Positions 48,401 through 58,676 of a stretch of 64,000 nt of DNA are shown here, piece by piece. The stretch is taken from the NCBI GenBank assembly GCA_035041965.1, contig JAPYMA010003033.1:98327-162326 (forward strand). The letters are read 5' to 3'. The notes under the pieces are model-generated. The model worked only from the letters and a program-made list of their open reading frames with translations. It did no database searches and was not told the origin of the DNA. Each line of letters begins with the position of its first letter. Position 1 is the stretch's first letter. This DNA comes from Anisakis pegreffii (taxonomy: Eukaryota > Nematoda > Chromadorea > Rhabditida > Anisakidae). The position numbers and the translations under genes are program-made.

Positions 48401-50808
48401 ACCGCTGTTGTTAATCTTCAATTGTTCAGCTAGATTTTAAATTATTATCATATAGAATCAATACTTTGACTGCAAATATTTGGTAAGCTTCGAATTTTTC
48501 AGCTCAACAACTGAATAATCTCAATATTGTTGTATTACTCAATTAAAGATCAGGGTATTTATGTTTTAGATTTATGTACTTGGTGCTACGGGTACAGGCA
48601 AATCAGCATTGATCAGTCAATTCATCACATCCGAATATCGAAACCCTTTCGCCACTGAAGTTGGTGAGTGAATATTGACTTTGAAAGTTCTCTAAGTTGA
48701 TTGTTGAGAATGAAAAATATCGCATGTTTTGGAAAAGTATTCCAATGAAATTCATCACAGTTTGTTGTTGAAGCATTTCAAGATGTGCTATATGAATGTT
48801 CAAACTGTTCCAATGCATATCACTTGCAGACAACCATGAAAATACTGTCTCTGTCAACATTGGTGGACAAGAAAGCGAATTAACCTTCTACGAAGCTGAT
48901 CCACAATACGTTAGCAATTCTTGCACCATTCTATCGCACCTTCACGCATTTTTCGCTTTTCATTTGATCATCGACCGTTATCACTCGGTCGTCCGTTTAG
49001 TTACTTCGATAAAGAATCAACGAATTAATGAAGTGATCAGTTAATTGGATAATAGATACAAGCCGGATCATAGACTGCTGGCTCAGGCTCACAACATTAA
49101 TGCTATTGGTACACCACTCGGTTTCAAGTGAAACTTTCCTTCGCGAACGAGAATCGAACCCGCGACGTACCAATTACCGGTTGGGGCTCTAACTCTGAGC
49201 TACCGGTAATTGGTACGTCGCGGGTTCGATTCCCGTTCGCGGAGGAAAGTTTTGCTTGAAACCGAGTGGTGTAGCAATAGCATGAAGTGATCAGTGTTCA
49301 GTTTAAGCCTGATGATAAGTAAAGTATTCACTAATGATAAGTATTCATTCAGATTTAATTGCTGGTTTCATTTCAGGACGACTCGTGGCTAGATCGAGAT
49401 GTGCATTTATATCTGCTGGTGTACAGCATTGATTCCCGAACAAGTTTCAAACAAGCCACCTATGTTGTAGAACGTCTTCGAGAATCTGCTTCTACAAGGC
49501 ATATGCCCATCGTAATGGCTGCCAATAAAGTGGACTTGGAAAGGAAAAGAGCCGTCAGCAAGGCTGGTTCGTTTTTAACTCGTCGATTCTTCCTTGATTC
49601 AGATGCAAAATATATGGCGCTCACACTCATCGTCAATCAGATAGCGCAATCGCGCTCATTCATACAAATTGATCACTATAGAGCAATGATCAATACGTTC
49701 ACATAGCAATAGGCGGATTGCGATCTTCGAGCTAACCGTCTTCTCAGCTTTGCCCGGAAACATGCGAATTTCCTCTGACCGTTCGATCCAGCAGAACCTC
49801 AAGATTCAGAATATTAAAAATTCCGTAATTTCGAATCAGTGTGATCTCTTACCCTACCGAAATCTCAATACTCCAATCAGTGTTTGTATCTGCGTAATCA
49901 ACATCCCAAACCAGACTATTCGATGTCTCTTATAGCTTCATTTTGTGTACAAGCTGCGATTCGTTAGCTAGTAATCTCTTAGGTAATAATTTAATCTTTT
50001 CCACACCATCTTGATGCATCGATGATTGCTAATCGCACTTCAGATGCGAAAAATATGGCGCTCACATTCGGTTTTGATCACTACGAAATCTCAGTGGCAC
50101 TGAATCATGATGTTGACGACCTGTTGGTCGGTTTGATTGCTGAACTCAAGGACTCAATCGATCCCCAACGATATTTCGCCAACATTGACAATCAACAGGT
50201 TAGCAACAGTTTTCTATTTTACTCGAAAATGTGAACTAATTCAATTTCAACGATTTCATATCATTTGGTATGAACAATACACGCACATCTTGTTTTGCAA
50301 TGAATATATCAGGGATTTTTTTTTTGAAATTTTGTAACTGATTGCTCTTTGCATTAGAGAATTTCACGATTTGTTATCTCATCGAATGATGGAAGCGCCC
50401 TCTACCAAGCGATGTTGATTAACAGCAATTTCTTGTGTGATCTCTAAAATTTGATCAAAAAGCACGTGTGAATTTCAGGTGCCCGACACGGCGGACACTC
50501 CGCAATCACACGCCGAGCACGCAGACTTCAAGGCAGCCATTCGAAGATTCTCGCAACGCAAAAAACGACAAATGGGTATCGAAACTGAGGTTGTTGCTTA
50601 CACTTCTCCCGATCTGAATTTAAAAAACTTTTTGAGTATCAAAGTTCTTACAGATTCGAATCACTGAATCTGAATGTTTCGATGTTTCAATCATCTGCAA
50701 TCAAATGACTAACAAAATGCCGAAACAATCCGTTAACCATTTCATTCAGGTCGCAACAAACAAGTGTACAAATTTAAAGCCATCCAATTTACTCGGCCGT
50801 TTACGTAA
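45451..50808 (+). CDS. RGK-type (Rad/Gem/Rem-like) small GTPase, core exons
   Basis: Nine exons join with consistent phase: 45451-45612, 46137-46327, 48198-48358, 48570-48663, 48830-48909, 49377-49566, 50044-50198, 50479-50575 and 50750-50808 (stop TAA). An internal ATG lies at 45470. On the 485-residue model including the two upstream exons, an N-terminal region has basic serine sites (RRKST, RRSSIT) and the motif RGDSFRR (194-200). The P-loop GATGTGKS is at 266-273, NKVD at 369-372, and SVALNHDVDD (399-408) sits where Ras proteins have the SAK loop. The usual DxxG switch II motif is absent; EADPQY stands there. Divergent switch regions and no CAAX box are hallmarks of the RGK family, whose vertebrate members bind calcium-channel beta subunits and lower channel activity. 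The basic tail (RRFSQRKKRQ) fits membrane or calmodulin binding. The last join is the least certain: reading on through 50575 would instead end at 50667. Confidence 0.85.
45655..45921 (+). repeat. Duplicated segment, copy B
   Basis: Second copy of the 44435-44702 segment, 1.2 kb downstream, same orientation. It lies in the intron after the RGK exon 45451-45612, so the two copies flank that exon. Differences include small deletions and scattered substitutions. Confidence 0.9.
46328..48197 (+). other. RGK intron carrying a satellite relic
   Basis: Donor GTCAAT and acceptor TGAAATTACAG. Apart from the diverged satellite-like sequence near 47.87-48.11 kb, nothing recognisable was seen. Confidence 0.7.
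47865..48110 (-). repeat. Diverged, inverted relic of the 238-bp satellite unit
   Basis: Read against the reverse complement of the satellite unit, several blocks align in order: GAAAATAGCTCC (unit GAAATCAGCTAT); GTAAAATCACTCGAC (unit GTAAAATCACCCGAC); GTATATATTTTTCT (unit ATATATACTTTTCT); and GGGCAAACTTGAGCTTACGG followed by TAGCCTTGAAGG (unit GGGCAAACCTGAGGGTATCG, then TTAGCTTGAAG). At about 48040-48083 CTATATCTCCTCA and TCAAATTACTCACGA look like the start of a second unit. Identity is perhaps 65-75 percent by eye. Confidence 0.7.
49043..49283 (-). mobile_element. tRNA-related fold-back element, copy 2, inside an RGK intron
   Basis: Positions 49101-49283 form a long hairpin: the outer arm at 49101-49140 (contains CCACTCGGTTTCAAG) is mirrored at 49244-49283. 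The inner arms carry CGACGTACCAATTACCGGT and its complement. On the minus strand, TAGCTCAGAGTTAGAGCC (49202-49185) matches a tRNA A box, and GGTTCGATTCT (49160-49150) a B box about 25 bases further on, the usual tRNA spacing; CCAA-CCGGTAA-TTGG between them resembles an anticodon stem-loop. There is no matching acceptor stem, so this is not a working tRNA gene. The flank at 49043-49100 is the inverse of 9330-9390. Confidence 0.8.
49602..49706 (+). pseudogene. Duplicated, terminating copy of an RGK exon start
   Basis: Within the intron after exon 49377-49566, a TTCTTCCTTGATTCAG acceptor is followed by ATGCAAAATATATGGCGCTC, almost the same as the start of the true exon at 50044 (ATGCGAAAAATATGGCGCTC). 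The match continues to CTCACA and returns at GATCACTA after extra bases. If spliced from 49566 the frame stays open for about 35 codons and stops at TAG 49704-49706. The product would end just after the NKVD motif. No polyadenylation signal was seen nearby. It is either a decayed exon duplication or a rare truncating alternative exon. Confidence 0.6.
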
Positions 50809-50837
50809 CTGGAGGATATCGTTGCCGAAATTATCAC

Positions 50838-50843
50838 AATAAA
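50838..50843 (+). terminator. Candidate polyadenylation signal AATAAA for the RGK gene
   Basis: AATAAA lies 30 bases after the proposed TAA at 50806-50808, a normal nematode distance. It supports the last-exon choice. Confidence 0.6.
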
Positions 50844-50849
50844 TTTAAC

Positions 50850-53516
50850 AACCGTAACTATAAGCAAACACCAGTCTGGTCACGATGCCAAAATCCCAGT
50901 TTCAATTCTGTCTTTAGTAATCATGTAAAATGATCAAACAAACTCTCATTCGCCGATGACATTTACAAAAATTGTCGCTCTATGAACAGTACCCTATATC
51001 ATATCGATGCAATCAACTTCAATGTTGTATACTAAAGTAAAGTGCTGCTTGTATTTCTTCTTGTTTGTTTTTATTGTTGTATATTGTTTGTTTGTTGTTA
51101 ATGAATTTATATGTGCAGTGCCGGGTTTTCAAATTACACTTCTCATTTATTTTACCGTCATCGTTTCAATATAGGTCTTCCGAATAACGCCACTAAAGGG
51201 TCACTTTCGAGAACGTTTCAAAAGTGATTCTAAACTCTATCTCAAAAACCGAAACGTTTTGATCATCGCGATGAACAAAGCGATTTAGTGGCCACGATAA
51301 ATTCAGCACATTTTTTGGCCTTTTTGGTCTAAATATCTTTTCATTGCGCACTATGAAGTGGATTTCTATGTTCTAAATGAATTCTGCTTTATGGTTCTCC
51401 AACCTTTCAAACTAATCGACGCATAATTACCGCTGAACAAACATCTTGTGTCTGTTCATCAACCCACTTAAGAGTAATTAGCCGTTAATTAAACCAATCC
51501 AAAGCATTACATCAAATACGACGTGCTCAAGGGCGTTTTTTTTAAATCCTCAAATTTGGACAGCGGAGATTTTTGTAAATTTTTGAACTATGCGTCTAGT
51601 CAGTCATATGTTAATGCAATCCACTGCAGTTATCAACCGTAATTTATTTATTCGAATATTTGATTCATATACATATTATTTATTGTGTGTGTTTTGTATT
51701 GCTTTCCATTGTGCCGAACTTCCATTTATGAATTTCATTTTTTGCTATTGAATTATTTCTGATGATTTTTTCATATTATAACTTTTTTTAGTTTTCTTCT
51801 ATTTTACACGATAATATTCTGTATTCTTGTTATTTAAAGCAAACGCGTTTCCTTATAAGTATTATTCATATGAAAGTATGTTTGATGTGTGTGCGGCCGT
51901 AATCCAAGACTGGTTCGCTTTTTGATCAATCAAGCTCATCGAATGTAAAATGCATTCAAATCACAAATTTGCATGTTCCTTATCATTATCGTTAATGCCG
52001 TCAACTTTGACGAGACGATGATCACTTCCATTCGAGTCGTTCGTTTCATTTTCCAATTGTTTCGTTTCTTCTTCCATTCAAAGCACTTGTTTTGTGTGTC
52101 AAATGTTGTTCACTAATTGTGAATAAATCCAACGACAAAAAAAAAGTTTTCTCTAAACAAAATTTCCTCAAACATCACAACATACAATTTCAATCAGTGT
52201 ACCTATATCATTGAAGTGCTTTAAGGACGAGATTTTCGCATTGAATCGACAATCTTTTTGCTTTATTTATTCGAAAAATCGTCATATTATATCACACAAT
52301 GAATGACTGTGCAAAATTATCAACGTTCACATGGAAAACTTTTCAAACAGTAGCATAAAAAATTGACACAAATTAAAAAACATAACTGCAAAAGTACAAA
52401 CAATCATATCGAACGTTCACAATACACAGAGTCATCTACCTCTCAAACGCTCAACAATTCAAACACACTTCAACGCATTTAATCAGTCCGTTGCTTTTCT
52501 CATTTTTTTGTTGAATTTCAATGCTTAGTGTTAAACAAAATTTGTTTTTGAAATTTTCTCAAACGTCTTCTTCGTTTACATTCGAAATTGTTCACTTAGG
52601 TTGTTCAGCATGTTCAATGATTCAAAAATACATACATAAATACATGGATACACTTACACGCACTGTATTTCAAATCAGAAAATCACTGAACATTCTGCTT
52701 GAAGGTTAATTGAGAGCAAAATTAAACAACCTAACAAAGAAAACTAATATAAAGTATCAGTGTCCATTAAGCACTTACCTCTATGATCATTAAAATCAAA
52801 ATTAGAATTTCACAAATACCACTACTTCTCAACGCTCAACGATTAGCTATTTGGAAGAAATGATATCAAGGAAGAACATTGCAATGATAGTTACAATTTC
52901 CATGGTGAGGATGACAGAGAAGCACGAACTCTTAATGAGTTCTCATCACGGCTTAAATGAATAAATACAAATTGGCAAAATAAGACAAAACTGATCAACG
53001 GTGAATGATCAAAATAACACAAAACTGATCAAAAATATAAATGAACACTTGAAAATTAGTCAAATGCGACTACCGTCGAACAAGTTGCATAAATAGAAAG
53101 GATCATGAAAAAAAACTACTCAGACTGATCACTCATTCATTCATTCATCAAATGAAACAAAACAAAGAAAGGTCTCCAATCACAGCATTCATCATATTTT
53201 CCAAGTATACGAAGCATATCTCATCTCAAACGAATGTAAATTCTGTTAATCGCAATAATAATTTCAAAACGTGCGATAATTTACGTTCACAATACACGCT
53301 TTATGTACATAATCTCCAAATGTGAACGGAGAAGGAAAAGGCCAATTGATGTGCGAAAAATTAACACTAGAATTGCGCAATAAAATTTACAAAACGAAAC
53401 GAAATGAATTCAAATCGCACAAAGTGTTCCACAGAACCACTGACTTTCTCCACGCTCATCTGCATTCCTTTCCAGGCATTAATCGACCGACCATCACACC
53501 GTTCACTTCACTTCAT
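50850..53516. other. Intergenic region between convergent genes
   Basis: Very AT-rich, between the 3' ends of the plus-strand GTPase gene and the minus-strand coiled-coil gene. Short frames here have no family features. The 3' UTR of the minus-strand gene must lie in the right part, but no clear signal was identified. Confidence 0.6.
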
Positions 53517-56500
53517 TCAAATTTCCCGTTCGTTGTCCTGTCTCTCATCGCTATAAACTGCTGCTCCAACAGCTTCATTATCTCGACGCGACTTAACTGC
53601 TACGCCTTCATCTGCAAAACAAAGCAAAATTTACTTTTCTTCCGCATTTTCCAGCATTCAACTCAGAGTCGCTCAAGAAGAACCAATCGAATAGATCACA
53701 TGATTTCAGAATAGATAAGTGATAAAGCGCATAGCAATCACAGTGTGGGAATGATGATAATGGGGAATGACATAGAAGACGGGAAAAAATGATCAAATGA
53801 TCATCGGAAAAGTGATCACATTTGATGATCATTACTATTACCAATAACCTGTTATAAGCGCTAACAATAACAATCATTATTATTATTCTCTCCTCTTCCA
53901 TCACAACTGTTCGTATCACTGTTACAGAATGGTAAAGAAAGCCTTCTATGGGTAAAATTAAACATTTACTGTAAAAATTTTAAAAAAGCGGAAGGCAACT
54001 GCAATTTTCATCATCCGGTATCATGGTTTCTAACAGGACGTGTGGACTGTCAATCATACTAATAAAAAGATCGATCTCAAGTTTCGAGATCACTTATCGT
54101 AAGCTTGAAGCAATCAATCACGTAAACCACCAATACCCTCAGAAATGACTCTGCTGAATGAATAAGCGTTCAGCAGAATTGCTAACAAAAAGTGCTCTTC
54201 ATAGAGCAGTCAGCAATATTCATACCCGCATTTTCTGCGTACTCCCCACCGGGCACTACCAGTCGTCCATCGTCTACTTGTGCGCCGAACTGGTCCTTTC
54301 GATCGTCGAGTTTCACTCGATCACCTGGTCCGATTGGATGGTCTTTGGCCATGTTATCCACCATATGTGCTTCATCTGAGGAATATCATCATTGGTTGAC
54401 GAAAATCGTTGCCAATTGTAAGCAAACGAATGGGCACAGCAACGACCAGTTACGAGAAACATGATACTTGATGGTAACAGTGATGCATTCGTTGTAATGC
54501 GGAATGCAACCGCACACCAATCAAATGCTCTCACCTACCCACAATCTCCTTCATTCAATACATACATTCCAAATTTGCGCTGCTCTATGTACTTTTGCAT
54601 TAGACAAAACAAGAAATGTGAACCATAACTACCACCAATATGCTATTATATTGAATGTGTTATATCATGTTCCGAAGTTTCGCCGGAAACATCAAAACAA
54701 ATTATAAGGAAATGGCAACCGAATAGCATTCATCAAATGTGACAAGCAACGGAAGGCGAAACAAAAACTCAAAAAAAAGAAAGAAAAAAGCGTGGACATC
54801 AATGATTGTTTCCACCCGTAGCACATATCAGAGATCGAAATTGATTGTGAGGTGAAAACATGAGAGCAAAATATCACAGTGGGATTATTGAGTCATTCCA
54901 AACATTCCAAACAGACTATTTTGGAATAACCGAAATCATTACGGTCTAAAGTTTTGGGCTGCTCTCAAGATAAGCGATAACATTTATGCGATGATATTCA
55001 ATGATATCGATGAAATGAACAAATCTATACAATAGAACATACCGATAGGTTTTGGCTCTTCAATCTGATGGTGCTCTTCGACATCGACCTCCTTACGTTC
55101 AGGTGGCATGATGACTTGCCTTAAGTCACCCGCTGGTGCTGTGTTCTGCTTCATTGACTCTTAAGTCGCTCATATTTATATTAGAAAAAAAGTATGCATT
55201 TATGTACATTCAGATTCATTTAAAACCAAATAAAGGTAACAAGCGATAACAAAAACTTTTACAGAATTCGACTGAATCTATACGAATGAAATATCAGCTC
55301 CGCAATATATCTCAATCACGTCACTCAAATAAAAATCCAAATCCAAACAAAGCTCCGCCAGCTTCATGTTCAGTGAATGAACTACGATAAAATTGATAAC
55401 TTGTTATTTTCGTTCTCACCTGTTTTATTCCATGACTCCACTGGAGGAGCCGCCACATTACCAGCAAGTGGCTGCTGCTGCTTCAGCGGATATGTGATGT
55501 TCTGGAAATTTGCATAGGATGAGAAAATTCTTCCTGAAGAAAAAGAAATACTCTGAACTGAGAAAATTTCTCGAAATGCTATCAAAGTTCACTGATACGG
55601 AACCACCACATTACAATTATTCCACAAAACGGAAACAAATGCACACAAAATATTCATATTTACCTGAATGACGACAGGTTTCGCCGGGTTCAAGCCAGAA
55701 TTTACGCTTTGATTTCCACCTATCAGAGCAGCTAATCGACTCTTCAATCTAAATTCACAAGCTCAAAAAAATTTCCACCGACTCCATAGACTCCAAAGGG
55801 AAATTTCGTTGAACATCGAAAAACGTGAATGCTTATCAAGTGAATAAATTGAATGAATATGAGCAAAATATTACTCAATAATTGTTTGATTGAGACTTAT
55901 GATGACCGCTTCATTGTTTACACCAACAGTTTGCATTGCTTTCATTGTATCGTTGAGTATCACCTGAAGTCACCGTTATTATTTTTGCATGAATTTATAA
56001 TATTGAAACACTTGTAACACTGAACAATCATAGAGTTGCACAACAAGAAATAAACTTAGAAATAAACTCAAATTCTTAGAAATTAACTGAAATTATGCGA
56101 AAGTATCAAAGAACCTATCAAAACATACCATTTCGGACTGCAAAGATGCCAGCTGAGATTCACATTTTCTGAAAGACACATTACTCTCATTCAACGCATT
56201 CATCCAACTAGCAGTGACAAAATAATCAGTGAAATATCAAGTCAATGAAACAAAATCACTGACGTTTTCTCAGACTGTAGTCTTGTCAAGTCGCTCTTAT
56301 CACTGTCGGCTCTTGTTTTCTCATTTCTCAACTCCGCTTCACATTCTAAAAACATTACTTCAGTAAAAATGAGTCAGCTTGCGGTGGAATGCGCATTGGA
56401 AACTTGATGTAGTATTTATTAGTCAGCTATCAATAATAATTCGACAATAATAGTAATAGGTGCTAGGTGCTATGGTGCTATCGTGGTTACAATTCATTCA

Positions 56501-57006
56501 GTATTTATAACACCAGAATTATCATCACAATTCTTTCTTATCACAACTTTCACATTAATATAGATCCTCTGAAGTGAAGTGTCATGCATGAATTGAAGGT
56601 AATTTCAACTTTCGATCAAGTCTAACCATCCAGTTTCGTGCTCGCATCCAACTTCGCACTCTTAAGATCTGTCTCAGATTCTCTGTATTTCTCCAATTGA
56701 GCTTTCAGATCTGAAAGGATCATTTTCATTATACTATAAGGGCATTTAAATCGCTATTATGACCATTATCGTTTCCATGAAGACATCAGTTTAGTCAAGT
56801 TTGCAATGGGAACCGTTCAACGCTGGAAATGATTTGAAAGTCTTACCGACATTCTCGTTCTTCAACTTCGATGCGTACTGTTCTTCCAGTGCGTACTGTT
56901 CTTTCATCAGTTTCAGTTCAGCATTCTGTGCTTGATAGACGTAGAACACATAGAAGAATATCACTAGACCAGCGAGAAAACCGAACAGCGGTAAATTACG
57001 AAACAT
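53517..57006 (-). CDS. Golgi-type single-pass coiled-coil protein, GOLM1/GOLM2-like
   Basis: Ten minus-strand exons join with matching phases: 57006-56847, 56710-56627, 56345-56264, 56168-56129, 55963-55875, 55748-55664, 55501-55420, 55159-55043, 54375-54226 and 53611-53517 (TGA). They encode 327 residues. The N-terminus MFRNLPLFGF leads into one membrane helix (about residues 4-24), as in a type II anchor. Residues about 28-150 are Lys/Glu/Gln-rich heptad-like coiled coil. The acidic tail holds several N-glycosylation sequons (NDT, NQT, NQS, NIT, NKT), fitting a lumenal location, and a DHPIGPGDRVKLDDRKDQFG segment. This order (short cytosolic end, helix, coiled coil, acidic tail) matches GOLM1/GP73 and GOLM2/CASC4, cis-Golgi proteins of unclear function. 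Sequence identity to them is not obvious, so the family call is tentative; the gene itself is firm. The weakest splice site is the CGACTTAAG acceptor at 55160. Confidence 0.75.
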
Positions 57007-57078
57007 TGGGCCAGAATGTGCTGCGCCACCGTGCGGTCTGAAAATTGTTCCAATCGAGCACTGTGCACGATCCGAGAC
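57007..57078 (-). CDS. Possible N-terminal extension or 5' UTR of the GOLM-like gene
   Basis: The frame of the GOLM-like ATG stays open upstream for 24 codons, back to an acceptor CTCATTCTAG ending at 57079. A nearer acceptor (CAATTTTCAG, exon from 57037) is also present. Either could receive a spliced leader or an upstream exon. A start at 57006 gives the usual short cytosolic tail and is preferred. Confidence 0.3.
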
Positions 57079-58676
57079 CTAGAATGAGAGAACAACGAAT
57101 CAGAAATGAGAGTAACCTCAATAAGCCACGTCTTTGACTCCCGCGAGAGGAGTACGTGTCAGAGCCCTCCTCAACGTCAGAATACGCCAGCTTGCCTCCT
57201 GAACAAACAGCGTATCGTTATCAAAAAGTCAACACGCCTTTCAATCGATACGAACGAATATCACTATGTTAGTATGGAATTATCACTCTTTTTTGAAAAA
57301 AATTATCACTTTTATTTCCGTATGATAAAATGTAGCAAACATTTACTATGGCATATGATAACCAGTTTCAAAAAAATTTAATACTCATTTGTTTATAGAC
57401 TTTTATTGCTATATTGTATTAGTGAGCGGAAGCCATTAAGGAACCACCACAACGACAATGAGATAAAATGAGATAAAGGCTGCTGAACGATCGGATCTGA
57501 ATGATAGGTGTAGGCAGCTAATACAACATTTCGATCTGTTTTAAGGGACATCTCATACGTTTGATGAACAAACGAACATTCAAAACAGTCATTTGACTGA
57601 TGAAATGCATCAATCTATCAATCAGGGAAGGAAGGCAACAAATTCCTTCAAACGAAATTCACCAACAATTAAAGAGACGTAAACTGTATGCATGACCTTT
57701 ATCAAAACTGGTTGCGCTTTTTCAGTGTGATATCAAAAATTACGAACAAACAAATTTTTGTGGTGATAATTGCAAATTAATAGGCAAGAGCATGATCGAA
57801 CGAACGCGAAAATAGTCCATCCACATTCAACAACCGGCAGTGACATTCAGTCAAATTCACACACATACACACATAGCAAAACTGCTGCTGCTGCTGTGCT
57901 CGTTGAAAAATGAAGAAATTTAACACACTGCAATATTGAGGACGTGGATATCCACGTAGGTCCTTAATTGTTGTGCTCAGTCAGTTTTCTGCTCTCTCTG
58001 CACAACAAATATGTTCATTGTGAAACAAATAAACTCCCTGGCATCACTTACGTTGTCAAGCCTTGTGAAAATCACACACAACACATTAGTAGTGCAAACA
58101 TCTCAGAAACTAACTCTCTACAGTGCAATTCCAAGGTGCTAACTAAGTAACGACAGATCCACTAGCAATGACAATTGCAAGCCCGACCGACATTTGGCAA
58201 GCCAGTAGTTGGTCGCTCTTTGCTGTTCATACTGGCGATAAGTGAGCAGCAAAGAATTGCTTAAGAATAAACCTTCTCTGCATGCCTCTAGCATTTTGGC
58301 GAACTGATTGAAAGCTTAAAGTAGTCAGTTGTAGCTAGTGAACACTCGATGAATTAAGTTCATTTTCCTTTACAGCTTACAGCTAATGCCTTATCCTTAT
58401 AAGAGTGAATCATGAATGGTGTGCAAAATCTGTTTGTTGAATGAACTGTGTGCAAAATGTAACCCAAATTTTCATAACAGCACTAGTGATAGGGTGAAAC
58501 CAGATAGAATAACGTGGATGGATTGTCATCTTATATTCGTGTAAACGGTGTCCACGTATTCCTTCCTCTGAGATTCCTTTCTCCATGATTAATATCGAGA
58601 TGTTATCGTGTTTTCCGTGTTCATATTGGCCTGATTTTCATTGACAACTAATTATTTTTCATCGAATTTCAAAGGA
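57079..58676. other. Divergent intergenic region
   Basis: This stretch separates the start of the minus-strand GOLM-like gene from the first ATG of the plus-strand PIG-V gene. It must hold both promoters. It includes a (CTG)5 run near 57880-57896. No defined regulatory motif was recognised. Confidence 0.6.

Noticed and set aside
49140..49245. tRNA gene in the hairpin at 49.1 kb
   Set aside because: A and B boxes and an anticodon-like stem exist, but no acceptor stem can form at the right place and the sequence is mirrored in a fold-back.
53608..53919. Minus-strand open frame of 103 codons
   Set aside because: Lies mainly in the last intron of the GOLM-like gene and overlaps its acceptor; rich in Ile and Met from AT-rich sequence.
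54158..54464. Plus-strand frames over 54.16-54.46 kb
   Set aside because: Antisense shadows of the ninth exon of the GOLM-like gene, whose phase fits its neighbours.
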